A stretch of 64,000 nucleotides of DNA, taken from JAGQZY01 sp964588335 (GTDB lineage: Bacteria > Bdellovibrionota > Bdellovibrionia > Bdellovibrionales > JAGQZY01). The stretch spans positions 253,389 to 317,388 of the forward strand of contig CAZPOV010000002.1 in NCBI GenBank assembly GCA_964588335.1, read 5' to 3'. Under the pieces are notes generated by a model, which worked only from the letters and a program-made list of their open reading frames with translations, had not been told where the DNA came from and did not search any database. Shown piece by piece: positions 52,801-61,788 of the stretch; position 1 is the first letter of the stretch, and each line of letters starts with the position of its first letter. The position numbers were made by a program, and so were the translations under genes.

Positions 52801-53603
52801 CAGACAGACACATTGAACTCGCGAAGAGCATCATTAAGAGAGGTTTTTTTGTCGGTGGACTCTTTGCGCTGACCAATGATCAAAGCACACGGCACATTGT
52901 AAGTTCCGCCGGGAAATTCTTTGGCTGTGGTTCCAGGAATCACAACCGAATTTTCTGGGACCATGCCTTTGTATTCTTTGGTTTCGCTGCCCGAGACATC
53001 AAAAATCTTGGTGGAACCCGTGATGGTTACACCGGCGCCAATCACCGCGCCTTTTTTGATATGAACACCTTCCACTAAAATCGATCGACTGCCAATAAAA
53101 CAACCATCTTCGATGATCACGGGGTTGGCTTGCAGGGGCTCTAAAACGCCGCCAATACCGACACCACCGGAAAGATGCACGCCGGCCCCGATATAGGCAC
53201 AAGAGCCGACAGTGGCCCAGGTGTCGACCATGCTTCCGGGCCCAACATAAGCGCCAATGTTCACATAAGATGGCATCAAAACAGCCCCTTCATCAATAAA
53301 AGATCCAAAGCGGGCTATAGCCTGTGGGACGACGCGGACTTTTTCGGCTCCGGTCCATTGCTTTAACGGCACTTTATCAAAGTAAGAAAAAGGACCGCAC
53401 TCAATGGGTTGGTTGGGATGGGAACGAAAATACAGAAGAATGGCTTTCTTAGCCCATTGGTTGACGACAAACTCGCCACCTTTGGGTTCACAGACTTTCA
53501 CCTCACCGGTGTCGATCATGGTGACGGCACTATTGATGGTTCCTTTGTGGGGACCTAATTGGTCGCTAGGGAGCTCAAAGAGTTCTTCGATTTTTTCTTT
53601 CAC
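52800..53603 (-). CDS. dapD: Tetrahydrodipicolinate N-succinyltransferase
   Basis: A 267-aa left-handed beta-helix acyltransferase in the succinyl branch of lysine and meso-diaminopimelate synthesis. Hexapeptide repeats (NIGAYVGPGSMVDTWATVGS, IGAGVHLSGGVGIGGVLEP) and the GSRSILVEGVHI stretch are characteristic. It lies 1 base downstream of a zinc peptidase and is coupled to the PTPS-like gene. Cytoplasmic, trimeric in known homologues. Confidence 0.95.
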   Translation of the reverse strand: MKEKIEELFELPSDQLGPHKGTINSAVTMIDTGEVKVCEPKGGEFVVNQWAKKAILLYFRSHPNQPIECGPFSYFDKVPLKQWTGAEKVRVVPQAIARFGSFIDEGAVLMPSYVNIGAYVGPGSMVDTWATVGSCAYIGAGVHLSGGVGIGGVLEPLQANPVIIEDGCFIGSRSILVEGVHIKKGAVIGAGVTITGSTKIFDVSGSETKEYKGMVPENSVVIPGTTAKEFPGGTYNVPCALIIGQRKESTDKKTSLNDALREFNVSV

Positions 53604-53604
53604 G

Positions 53605-54267
53605 TTAGGCCTCCAAAACTTTTAAGCCTTCAATAATGGCTGGGACATGGGTTTTTAAAATTTTCTCAGGAGCCAAGTGGCGCTCAAATTCATAAGTGAT
53701 GGTTGGAATGTTTCTTTCCAAACCAGTGTAGGTTCCAAACGAACCGGGTGTGGGGTAGCCGATATCATCGGCAATCACGTAGCCCGTGTGTTTTGAAATG
53801 ACGGATGCTACAGAGTCGCAATCGCCATTCACATTCAGCATCGGTTTCCACGAGTGCAGAGTGATAATAAAGCGAGGTGTGTTGCCTTTGATGTGATCCA
53901 CCAGAGCCTGGTTTTCCGGCTCGCTGTTGGCGCGGGGGCCGGGATTGTATTTTTCTTTGGCCACTTCCGGAGTCCAATCTTGGGTGGGAAGGTTGCGATT
54001 CAAATCCACGCCGCGGGCGTTGCGACGTTGGCACAACAGCGCCCCATCCAAATTAAAAATCGGAATTAAAGTTACGCGCAGCTTGTAAGGAAAAGAGCGG
54101 CTGAAAGCTTGTAACAAGCCATTGGCGGCTTGAATGCCTTCGGTTTCATCGCCGTGGACACCACCCATCAATAAGATCTCGGGGCCTTTGTCGCCAAAAC
54201 GGTAGGCGGGGATGGTGAGGCCGTTTGAAGTGTATCCAAAATGATAAGAATTTTGATAATGGGGCAT
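53605..54267 (-). CDS. M14-type zinc peptidase/amidase (MpaA-like)
   Basis: A 220-aa zinc hydrolase: HGDE for the first ligands (GGVHGDETEG), GVDLNRNLP, the later metal His (IITLHSWKP) and the catalytic Glu in TYEFERH. Closest family plan is murein peptide amidase A, which cuts D-glutamyl-diaminopimelate bonds in recycled peptidoglycan fragments. The start at 54267 has GAAGGT upstream; a longer frame has none. Its place before dapD and near murI supports a peptidoglycan or diaminopimelate role. No signal peptide, so cytoplasmic. Confidence 0.8.
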   Translation of the reverse strand: MPHYQNSYHFGYTSNGLTIPAYRFGDKGPEILLMGGVHGDETEGIQAANGLLQAFSRSFPYKLRVTLIPIFNLDGALLCQRRNARGVDLNRNLPTQDWTPEVAKEKYNPGPRANSEPENQALVDHIKGNTPRFIITLHSWKPMLNVNGDCDSVASVISKHTGYVIADDIGYPTPGSFGTYTGLERNIPTITYEFERHLAPEKILKTHVPAIIEGLKVLEA

Positions 54268-54354
54268 TGTTACCTTCTCTATTTTCAACAGTCGTGAAGC
54301 TCCTATTGCTAACAAAAGCCCCGCTCACTGTCACGATTTAAAGGTCTGAAATAC

Positions 54355-55128
54355 TTAAGTTTCAGGGTGCAAAAACTGCACGTAGGGAACCCCTCCCAGA
54401 AGACTTTCGGCATGTTGCAAAAAGTGGGGGGCGTGATCGGTTAAATAGAGATCCAAGCGTCCACTGCCGTCTTTGGGATTGTGTTCGGCAGCAATCTGTT
54501 GCGCCACCGCTTCCGCCGGATCGATCAATTCCACGGAGGAACCCAACTTGGCGGCAATTTGTTTTTTCAAAATCGGGTAGTGAGTGCAGCCAAGAATCAC
54601 GGTGTCAGCGCCGGCCTCTTGAATGGGTTTCAGGTAGCGGGTGAGGACAAAATCGGTGATCTCATCATCCATCAGTCCCTCTTCCACCAGGGGAACCAGC
54701 AGTGGGCACTCTTGGGGAATGACTTTCAGTGTGGGGTCTAACTCTTTGAAATAATTAACATAGACCTGACTGCGAATGGTGGCTTTGGTGGCCATCACCG
54801 CCACTTTCTTGTTGTGAGTCGCCTTTAAGGCGATCTCGCCACTGGGGCCAATCACATTCAAAACCGGCAGACCTTTTTGAGATTTGTTGGTTTTCAGAGC
54901 CACCGTTGATGCGGAATGACAAGCCACCACCACCAGATCCACTCCATGGTTTTCTAAAAACTCGATATTTTCAGAGGTGTACTTGCGAAGGGTTTCTGGC
55001 GCCTTGTTCCCATAGGGGAGGCGAGCCGTATCGCCCAAATAAGTAAAGCCCGCTTTCGGGAAGCTTTTTTTCAGTTCACGTAAAACCGTGAGGCCGCCAA
55101 CCCCCGAATCAAACAAGCCTATATGCAT
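54355..55128 (-). CDS. murI: Glutamate racemase
   Basis: A 257-aa enzyme making D-glutamate for peptidoglycan. FDSGVGGLTVL carries the Asp and Ser of the active site; the two catalytic cysteines are in VACHSAS (usually ACNTAS) and LGCTHYP. It is adjacent to a membrane protein gene (no spacer) and 87 bases upstream of the zinc peptidase, so it belongs to the cell-wall set. Confidence 0.93.
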   Translation of the reverse strand: MHIGLFDSGVGGLTVLRELKKSFPKAGFTYLGDTARLPYGNKAPETLRKYTSENIEFLENHGVDLVVVACHSASTVALKTNKSQKGLPVLNVIGPSGEIALKATHNKKVAVMATKATIRSQVYVNYFKELDPTLKVIPQECPLLVPLVEEGLMDDEITDFVLTRYLKPIQEAGADTVILGCTHYPILKKQIAAKLGSSVELIDPAEAVAQQIAAEHNPKDGSGRLDLYLTDHAPHFLQHAESLLGGVPYVQFLHPET

Positions 55129-55827
55129 TTATGCCTTCTCCATTTTCAAACTGTATCGCGCAAAAAAAGTGAGCGAAAAGTAAATGGCAAAATAAAGGTG
55201 AATCACCCAGGCGACAAGCATTAAAGGAATGGACCCAAAGCTGATCTCGCCTTTGGCCATCTCCTCGATGACAAACGGAATGATCATTTGAAAGATCAAA
55301 TAAAAGAACATTCCAAACCAAGCCAGGCCACTCACCAAGCGCGCCGATTCCTTTAGCGCATCAACCTGACCGTCTTGATATTTCGGCGAGAATGCGGCCA
55401 CAAGGCCGGTAAACACCAACTGCACCCAACGATAAATTCCGGGAATGATCAAAAAGAGAGTGTAAATTCCCGTGCTGATAAAAGCCCGCAGGTATTCGAT
55501 AAAAGTTTGATGGAAATGTCGTTTCAGAAAAGTCCAAGGATGTTCCCCAGCACCATTTTTCATCTGCCGCTGGGTGCTGCGCGCAATGTAAAGGATGCTG
55601 ACCACGCTGGCTAAACTCTGCAAAACAATTCCAACCAATCCCGCAATTACCATTGGCATCATCGATGAGTTGTAAGGATCTTCAAAGCGCGCATTCTTTA
55701 ACCAAGCCACGTAAAACTCCAGTCCCCAGATCACAAGACTGATGGGGAGAAGCAGTGGTGCTATTTCTTTAAGCACTCTTGGTAAGAGTTCGAAGGCATG
55801 TTGGAATCTTTGTTTGGACCAAATCAT
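55129..55827 (-). CDS. Polytopic membrane protein of unknown function
   Basis: A 232-aa protein with about five to six membrane helices, the clearest being LPISLVIWGLEFYV, MVIAGLVGIVLQSLASVVSILYIA, FISTGIYTLFLIIPGIYRWVQ and the C-terminal MLVAWVIHLYFAIYFSLTFF. The layout resembles DUF975/YciC-like or glycerophosphoryl-diester-linked membrane domains. The start at 55827 has GGAG 5 bases away. First gene of the murI unit; its stop directly precedes murI. Confidence 0.7.
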   Translation of the reverse strand: MIWSKQRFQHAFELLPRVLKEIAPLLLPISLVIWGLEFYVAWLKNARFEDPYNSSMMPMVIAGLVGIVLQSLASVVSILYIARSTQRQMKNGAGEHPWTFLKRHFHQTFIEYLRAFISTGIYTLFLIIPGIYRWVQLVFTGLVAAFSPKYQDGQVDALKESARLVSGLAWFGMFFYLIFQMIIPFVIEEMAKGEISFGSIPLMLVAWVIHLYFAIYFSLTFFARYSLKMEKA

Positions 55828-55897
55828 GGAATCTCCAATTTTTATAGGTGACAACGTATCACATTTTATGTGACGTTAGGAGCCTTCTTATATATGT

Positions 55898-55986
55898 GCC
55901 CTGGTGGCGAAATTGGTAGACGCACAGGACTTAAAATCCTGGGACCCGTAAGGGTCGTGCCAGTTCAAGTCTGGCCCGGGGCACCA
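55898..55986 (+). tRNA. tRNA-Leu (anticodon TAA)
   Basis: A type II cloverleaf can be drawn: acceptor GCCCTGG / CCGGGGC, D arm GCG...CGC, anticodon stem AGGA.. / ..TCCT with loop CTTAAAA (anticodon TAA), a long variable arm around GACCCGTAAGGGTC, T arm GCCAG TTCAAGT CTGGC, discriminator A and encoded CCA. Confidence 0.95.
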
Positions 55987-55995
55987 CGAGCTAAA

Positions 55996-56034
55996 CAGAT
56001 ATCCGATATCGGATATCTGATATCAGATATCCGA
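55996..56034. repeat. Two overlapping perfect palindromes after tRNA-Leu
   Basis: A 24-base perfect palindrome (55996-56019, half CAGATATCCGAT) and a 26-base perfect palindrome (56009-56034, half TCGGATATCTGAT) share 11 bases. They start 10 bases after the CCA end. Only one hairpin can form at a time. Confidence 0.85.
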
Positions 56035-56120
56035 AAGAAAATTTTTTGTGGTTTAGAAGAGTCGACAAGGGCGTGGGGTGCATTTTTGCATCGTTAGGTC
56101 AGCATTCCTTGGAGGTTATT

Positions 56121-56456
56121 ATGGCTGAATTTAGAGCCCGTCGTTTGGCAGAAGATTTTTATTCATTGGGTAAGGACGCCCCCCTGCCGGCTCACCTTAA
56201 AAACCAGTTTCTACGATCAGCATCGTCAGTGGCTCTGAACTTGGTGGAAGGCAATGGGAAATCGTCCCTTAAAGATCGTCTTCGAATTTTTGAAATTGCC
56301 CGAGGCTCATTTTTAGAGTCTATGACGATCCTTCGTCTCGAAAAAATAACGGACAAGCCATTACTTGAAGTCGCCGACCGCCTTGGAGCTAATTTGTACA
56401 ACCTAAATAAATCTTTAAATGCAAAGCTAAAAACTCAAGGGGTGAAGAGCTTTTGA
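56121..56456 (+). CDS. Four-helix-bundle protein (S23/IVS type)
   Basis: A 111-aa all-helical protein of the TIGR02436 four-helix-bundle family: FLRSASSVALNLVEGNGKSS is the characteristic core, with an aromatic/basic N-terminus. The ATG at 56121 has TGGAGG upstream; the longer frame from 56046 begins inside the palindromic region. Members are often found within 23S rRNA intervening sequences; here it lies just after tRNA-Leu and the palindromes. Function unknown, perhaps RNA binding. Confidence 0.85.
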   Translation: MAEFRARRLAEDFYSLGKDAPLPAHLKNQFLRSASSVALNLVEGNGKSSLKDRLRIFEIARGSFLESMTILRLEKITDKPLLEVADRLGANLYNLNKSLNAKLKTQGVKSF

Positions 56457-56488
56457 AGTTCGCCGCACTGAAGGCCGTTACCCATTAA

Positions 56489-57004
56489 CTACTTCTTGCC
56501 CTTACTGGTGGCGGCGAATTTTCTTTCTTCTTTGACTTCCTTGATTCCTAGTTTTTGTTTTGATTTTTTGGTGGCATCAGCAAAGCATTGGGCGGTGGCG
56601 TTGCTGTTTCTGTACCAGATCACTGATTTGTCTTTTAAGGCGACTTGGTGTTGGCCATCATTTTTGCCTTCCCATTTTCGTTTCATGTAACGGTAGGCGG
56701 ATTGGGCGACTTTCTGGCTTTTGAATTCGGTGGTTAAACTCACCATTGACGGTTTCATTTTAAAGCGCGGTTTGTAAAATGATTTTGTTTCCACTTTAAC
56801 GACGTGTCTTAAGTATCTTTTTAATCGTTTTCCAAAGCCTGATCCAAGATGGAGCTGCATGCGGCTTCGATCTTTCGAACCGATCTCGGTTTTGGATGTT
56901 TGTAGTTGGGTGATTTCGCAAGGGTCGGACGAGTTTTTCCAAGCCTTGTAGATAAAAGTCGTTCCGACACCAACCAATAATACAACAGATAATTTCAACA
57001 CCAT
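56489..57004 (-). CDS. Membrane-anchored basic protein of unknown function
   Basis: A 171-aa protein with one N-terminal membrane helix (LKLSVVLLVGVGTTFIY) and a strongly basic, Lys-rich periplasmic part with a Cys in CEITQ and one near the C-terminus. The ATG at 57004 is chosen; a TTG three codons upstream has a better-placed GGGAGG and is possible. No family recognised. Confidence 0.6.
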   Translation of the reverse strand: MVLKLSVVLLVGVGTTFIYKAWKNSSDPCEITQLQTSKTEIGSKDRSRMQLHLGSGFGKRLKRYLRHVVKVETKSFYKPRFKMKPSMVSLTTEFKSQKVAQSAYRYMKRKWEGKNDGQHQVALKDKSVIWYRNSNATAQCFADATKKSKQKLGIKEVKEERKFAATSKGKK

Positions 57005-57361
57005 TTGTCCCAAAATACATACCTCCCTAAACAATTGATTATATTTTGCAAATTAGATGCCGTATGAGATCTAATGAATTTGAGTACAAGTGTTCAAACT
57101 GTCATAAATGTTGGGGAAACTGTTCACTGTTTACAGACTCGACTAAAAATCCAAAATTTTTTCTGAGCCGAATTTTTGTTACAGAGAAAAAAATCTTCTC
57201 ATTTTGAAACATCAAAAACGGGATTGATTAATATCGGCGCGTTTCCCAGATCTTAAACCTCTTAAGAGGCGGCTAACGATCATGACGACACACTCATCAT
57301 TGCAGAATTCATTGTAAACAACCGATAGAACAGTGAAGTCTGGGTTTTGAGGGGATCTTCT
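57005..57361. other. Intergenic, one doubtful Cys-rich mini-ORF
   Basis: A divergent gap of about 360 bases. Apart from the Cys-rich frame at 57064-57207 I see no gene, strong hairpin or repeat. Confidence 0.5.
57064..57207 (+). CDS. Possible 47-aa Cys-rich mini-protein
   Basis: An open frame whose start encodes FEYKCSNCHKCWGNCSLF, a CxxCxxCx3C cluster reminiscent of zinc or iron-sulfur knuckles such as the start of YkgJ-type proteins. No ribosome site is visible and the rest is unremarkable, so it may be a gene remnant or chance. Confidence 0.22.
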   Translation: MRSNEFEYKCSNCHKCWGNCSLFTDSTKNPKFFLSRIFVTEKKIFSF

Positions 57362-58303
57362 ATGAAAAGCGTATTTTTGTTTATTGGCCTTATGTTTTGC
57401 CTGTCTGTTTATGGTGGCGATAAAAAGTACATTGATCGGTCGCCGGCCTCGATAATCAAAGCAGCGAAAGCGAAGAAACAAGCCATCAAGGAACATCGCC
57501 AGAAGTTTTTGATCATGTCTTTAGTTCGTAGCACCCGGACTCGCTATCACGCCATTTCGGCGCTGATTAAAACTATGTCTGACGATACTAAAAAATCCTA
57601 TCGTCGTCTGGCCTCTTCCAATCGCGTCGATCTTCGTAAACCTTTGAAAATGACAGTCTTTGAAAATTTGGATTTTAAAGTCGGAACCAGAATCGATCGA
57701 TTTGTTTGGAACTCTGAAGAGAAGGCTTACTATTATCGAGGTCAAAAACTGTCTTTTGACCAACGCCTGTCGCCACAGAAGAACTTCCAACAGCTGAAAA
57801 GCATGTTGACTAAAAAAGCAAGTCTCCTCGATCTTCTGATTCCTAAAGCCTATGCTCAAGATCTTAACGAAGTTATTTTTGATCTCAACTATATTTTATA
57901 CGTGGGCTCTGTTGATGATGAACAGCAGCTGATCAATGAATTAGGTTCGGACTATATCATGAGAGCCGAGGATAAGATGGTTCGCCTAGCCCAGCAAAAT
58001 CGATTTCTTTCGATGGAGTGCTCAATGGGGGCTGGCTCTATGGAGGCACGAATCGTCTTGGGTGATGGGTCTGCTGAGAACCGAACAGAGTTGGTTGCGC
58101 AAGATCTTGGTCAGGGAGAGATCAACCTGGCTGTTGTCGAAAATGGAGTTTGGAACGACCAGCCCAATATTTCGGAGTCGGCAGCGCCTTTGCTCAGTCA
58201 AAATATTTTCAACGAAGTTTGCATGAATATGTCTTCTGTTGAAGTGCAGCAGACCAGTGAAGGAATCTGGTATTACGGCAACGGCAGTGCTGTGGAGCAC
58301 TAA
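57362..58303 (+). CDS. Exported protein of unknown function
   Basis: A 313-aa protein with signal peptide ending near VYGG, a Lys/Arg-rich helical N-terminal third and a beta-rich remainder with two cysteines (SMECSMG, NEVCMN). GAGGGG stands upstream of the ATG at 57362. No recognised domain. Monocistronic in appearance. Confidence 0.7.
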   Translation: MKSVFLFIGLMFCLSVYGGDKKYIDRSPASIIKAAKAKKQAIKEHRQKFLIMSLVRSTRTRYHAISALIKTMSDDTKKSYRRLASSNRVDLRKPLKMTVFENLDFKVGTRIDRFVWNSEEKAYYYRGQKLSFDQRLSPQKNFQQLKSMLTKKASLLDLLIPKAYAQDLNEVIFDLNYILYVGSVDDEQQLINELGSDYIMRAEDKMVRLAQQNRFLSMECSMGAGSMEARIVLGDGSAENRTELVAQDLGQGEINLAVVENGVWNDQPNISESAAPLLSQNIFNEVCMNMSSVEVQQTSEGIWYYGNGSAVEH

Positions 58304-58467
58304 TATTTAGAAGAGATCACGCATTCGCGTTGATTTTTCAGCGCCAATGGCGCCCAGTCATCCATAAAACTTCCCATTGCATAGGACCTGCCAATGGTTG
58401 GTATTGATGAAATGTATTTTAGTTTTCATCGCAGCCGTACTACTGGTAATCCTAACAGGGGGAATGT

Positions 58468-58797
58468 ATGAAGTATTTCGTTTTTATTATATCAAGTTTC
58501 TTATTATCGGTAGCCTACGGGGATTTTACTTTTGGACCTCAGGTTCTCATAAATACCGAATTTAGAGATCATTCTCTAAGTTTAGATGAGCAAATGGCGC
58601 AATTGAATCAAAGAAGCTTGCGCGAAGCCGGTTACCATTGTGCTCTTTTGCAGCCGCACATTAAAACCGTCGCTCAAATTATTGATGAAGAAGAAATAAA
58701 AATTGTTGGGGGGTTCCGAGAAATAGATGATAGATATGAATTTGCACCAAAAATAGCGCTCCAGACGACCTTTTCCTGCGATAGTAATTTTCTGTAA
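58468..58797 (+). CDS. Small exported protein of unknown function
   Basis: A 109-aa protein with signal peptide ending near VAYG and a mature domain of about 90 residues with two cysteines (GYHCALL and FSCDSNF at the end). AGGGGG precedes the ATG. No family recognised. Confidence 0.68.
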   Translation: MKYFVFIISSFLLSVAYGDFTFGPQVLINTEFRDHSLSLDEQMAQLNQRSLREAGYHCALLQPHIKTVAQIIDEEEIKIVGGFREIDDRYEFAPKIALQTTFSCDSNFL

Positions 58798-58959
58798 TGG
58801 GCACCGTTGGGTTTGACGACAGGGGAGTGTTCTCTCTTGTCGCCAAGACCCAGAATGCCGTCAATGCCAAAGCGGTTTTCGAATTTTTTCAGAATTCACC
58901 GGCGAACTCCCTTGCTCCACTCTCCTTTCTAAAAGCCTCTTATTCTTGCAATTTACCTG

Positions 58960-60042
58960 GTGACAATTTGTAAAAGTGATTTTACTGTGAGGACTGTGGC
59001 AAATTCGACGACCAAACTTGAAATAACCAAGCCGGATGATTGGCACCTCCACCTGCGAGATCAACAGGCCCTGAAATACACGGTGCCTGCCTCGGCTCGC
59101 TGTTTTGCTCGTGCCATAGTCATGCCCAATTTGCAGCCACCCATCACCAAGGTGGAGCAGGCTAAGGCCTACCAAGAGCGCATCTTGGCCCAGGTTCCCC
59201 AAGGTCAAAGTTTCGACCCGCTGATGACGTTGTATTTAACCGACCAGATGGATGGCGATGAGATCAAACGGGCGAGTGCTTCCGATTGCGTTTATGCCTG
59301 TAAACTCTATCCGGCGGGTGCCACTACCAACTCCGCGGCCGGCGTTTCAGACTTAAAAAGTCTTTATCCGGTTCTCGAAGCGATGCAAGAGGAGGATCTC
59401 CCGTTGCTGGTTCATGGAGAGGTGACTGAATCCCATGTCGATATTTTTGATCGGGAAAAACAGTTTATCAAGCAGCATTTAAGACCGATTCAGAAAAACT
59501 TTCCGAAATTGCGAATTGTGCTAGAGCATATCACCACCGCCGAGGCCGTTGAGTTTGTAGAAGCGGCTCCCGATAATGTGGCCGCCACGGTGACTCCTCA
59601 GCATTTGATATACAACCGTAACGACATGCTGGTCGGTGGAATCAAACCCCACCTGTATTGTTTGCCAATTTTAAAATCCAACCGTCATCAAAAGGCTTTG
59701 CAAAAAGCCGTGGTCAGTGGCAGTCCCAAGTTTTTTCTTGGCACTGATTCGGCTCCTCACGCCACCGACCAAAAACAATCGTCCTGTGGTTGCGCCGGTT
59801 GCTATAGTGCTCCTTTGGCGATCGAGCTCTATGCCACCATTTTTGAAAAGTTGGGAATTCTGGATCGCCTCGAGGCCTTTGCCTCCCACTATGGAGCTGA
59901 CTTTTACCGCCTGCCTCGCAACAGCGATAAAATAGAACTGGAGAAAAAGAGTTTTGCAGTGGCCGAGCGCCTCCCTTTCGTCAACGAATCGGGGATCACT
60001 CCATTGATGGCCGGTCAAACCCTCGATTGGGCGATGCTTTAG
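58960..60042 (+). CDS. pyrC: Dihydroorotase
   Basis: A dihydroorotase of the shorter bacterial PyrC class, closing carbamoyl-aspartate to dihydroorotate in pyrimidine synthesis. Zinc and catalytic motifs: DDWHLHLRD, CKLYPAGATTN (lysine for carboxylation), LVHGEV, LEHITT and GTDSAPH. The frame is open from a GTG at 58960 (360 aa), but homology starts only around residue 19; GTGs at 58987 or 58996 are equally likely starts and leave the domain intact. Single gene. Confidence 0.93.
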   Translation: MTICKSDFTVRTVANSTTKLEITKPDDWHLHLRDQQALKYTVPASARCFARAIVMPNLQPPITKVEQAKAYQERILAQVPQGQSFDPLMTLYLTDQMDGDEIKRASASDCVYACKLYPAGATTNSAAGVSDLKSLYPVLEAMQEEDLPLLVHGEVTESHVDIFDREKQFIKQHLRPIQKNFPKLRIVLEHITTAEAVEFVEAAPDNVAATVTPQHLIYNRNDMLVGGIKPHLYCLPILKSNRHQKALQKAVVSGSPKFFLGTDSAPHATDQKQSSCGCAGCYSAPLAIELYATIFEKLGILDRLEAFASHYGADFYRLPRNSDKIELEKKSFAVAERLPFVNESGITPLMAGQTLDWAML

Positions 60043-60258
60043 ACCACAATACTTATTATCAATTATTCATAGCGCAATTTTGTTCCGGCCACAGTATTGT
60101 GTCCCTCGGGAAGAGCCGACTCTTGAAGGACATCAATTTGAAAGAAATGCGGAAGCGAAATTGTATAAAACAACAATCTTGCTTTGGATGGCTCTCTAGA
60201 AAACCCATCTACAAATAAGGGGTGTTGTCTGAAGTCAACACCCGAGAAATCGATTTTT

Positions 60259-60801
60259 TTATAGAACTTGACCGTCGGGGCCCGTGTACCAGGACGGGGA
60301 GACACAAGAAAAATAATACTCCATTCCATTGTCTCCTTCTTTCGGATTTTTTGGCTTAATCTGAATCGAGGCTTGTGATGAATAATGAGTCAATCGAGCT
60401 TTGGTTTTAAATCCAGTGAAGTTCAATAAGTTTCCATACACAATTTCAAACGATTGTTCGCGATAGTGATCGGTCCCTTGGATATTAGCTTCGATCTCAA
60501 TTGTTTCATCGACCAATCTGATCACGATATCTTTTAAGCCATAAAAATTATTAACATCGGGTCGGCTGAAGACATCAGATTCTACTTCATCCAGTCCCAT
60601 CGACCCATCAATCATTCCAATTCGGGTCCAACTTGGATACAACGAATAAAGGGCTCTTTCATACTTCAGCTTATAGGCTGTAACAAGGCAGCTCTGTATA
60701 CTTACGGGTGGATAATTGAGTTGTTCGGTCTCTGCGCTTGCGAAAAAAGGCGCCAATAATAAAACCAATGCAAATACAATTGAGAATAAATTCTTCTTCA
60801 T
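60259..60801 (-). CDS. Exported protein of unknown function
   Basis: A 180-aa protein with signal peptide ending near FASA and a beta-rich mature part with two cysteines (IQSCLVTA and FSCVSPS). GAGAGG lies upstream of the ATG. No family recognised. Convergent with the dihydroorotase gene. Confidence 0.7.
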   Translation of the reverse strand: MKKNLFSIVFALVLLLAPFFASAETEQLNYPPVSIQSCLVTAYKLKYERALYSLYPSWTRIGMIDGSMGLDEVESDVFSRPDVNNFYGLKDIVIRLVDETIEIEANIQGTDHYREQSFEIVYGNLLNFTGFKTKARLTHYSSQASIQIKPKNPKEGDNGMEYYFSCVSPSWYTGPDGQVL

Positions 60802-61102
60802 AAAATAACCTCTCTTTAGTTTGGAAATTTTTTGTCAGTGTTTGTTTAGTGTAAACAGTTGTTCTAAAATAATGGTAAGGTAAGAACGTTCTGAATGAGC
60901 AAATGCCTGCACTTTTGGTAACCCGTCTATTACGGTAAGTCTGAAAAATCCATTATCCATCGTTATCTTTACTGACAATGAAATTCGCCAGTATTGAATT
61001 AACAAATGAGTTAAAAACTGTCTTTTCTGTCTTAACTTAATTGAATGCATGATATTGAATGGCTCAGATTGAAAAACATTCAGCTATGGGTGGGGAGGAA
61101 GT
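60802..61102. other. Intergenic, no gene seen
   Basis: A divergent gap of about 300 bases without a credible frame or hairpin. It should contain promoters for both flanking exported-protein genes. Confidence 0.5.
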
Positions 61103-61788
61103 ATGCAGCTCATAAAAATGTTAACTTGTTTTTTGGTATGGTTTCCTGGATTGTCAATGGCCTCTGATGGACCACAAAAACTCCATGAGGCGGTCGTCGG
61201 ATCACGTCTTTATTACAACGACAGTCAATTTCACCTGGGATTTTTAATTTTTAAAGTCGTCTACCAAGCAGAGGAAGGCGGAGAGTGTTGGATACAATCA
61301 AAACCGGGGTATGAATATTACTTTAAAAATGAATTCAAGCTCCCCTGTCTTTATGCCGAGGGATGGAACCCTAAAAAAGGTCATACAAGTATAATAACTC
61401 TAACCACTGAGGTCGCTGCCGACCTTCTTCGGCAATCTCACTTTGACGACCCTGTATTGCTTGAAATTTTAGACCTTAATTCAGAAAACATGGGTCAAAG
61501 AAGCACGGTCTTACTGGAAATAGTCGATGGGAAAGTTGTTGGCAAGAAAGCTGTTTATTACGATAAAAAACNNNNNNNNNNNNNNNNNNNNNNNNNNNNN
61601 NNNNNNNNNNNNNNNNNNNNNNNNNNNNNNNNNNNNNNNNNNNNNNNNNNNNNNNNNNNNNNNNNNNNNNNGAAATAGTCGATGGGAAAGTTGTTGGCAA
61701 GAAAGCTGTTTATTACGATAAAAAACCCTTGGATTACTCACCAAGGCGAAAGATTAGCTTCGATTCTTTTGTTTTTAGGTTTTTTTAA
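61103..61788 (+). CDS. Exported protein, interrupted by assembly gap
   Basis: An exported protein with signal peptide ending near LSMAS and a beta-rich body with two cysteines (GGECWIQ, LPCLYA). The frame runs into 100 N at 61572. If the two identical 55-base flanks are collapsed, the reading frame continues without a break through KKPLDYSPRRKISFDSF to a stop at 61788, giving a complete 176-aa protein. GGGGAGG precedes the ATG. No family recognised. Confidence 0.65.
61572..61671. other. Assembly gap (100 N) with duplicated 55-bp flanks
   Basis: The bases at 61517-61571 and 61672-61726 are identical over 55 positions and flank exactly 100 N, the customary placeholder for a gap of unknown length. 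This looks like a contig end overlap equal to a k-mer of 55 that was scaffolded instead of merged. Confidence 0.95.

Noticed and set aside
58410..58565. Hydrophobic frame overlapping the start of the 109-aa exported protein
   Set aside because: It overlaps a frame with an excellent ribosome site and signal peptide, has no ribosome site of its own and ends in random-looking sequence.
60027..60218. 63-codon frame after the dihydroorotase gene
   Set aside because: Starts inside the pyrC end in another frame, with no ribosome site or recognisable features.
61517..61726. Genuine tandem duplication of 55 bp
   Set aside because: Exact identity of both copies around exactly 100 N and restoration of the reading frame on collapse fit an assembly artefact better.
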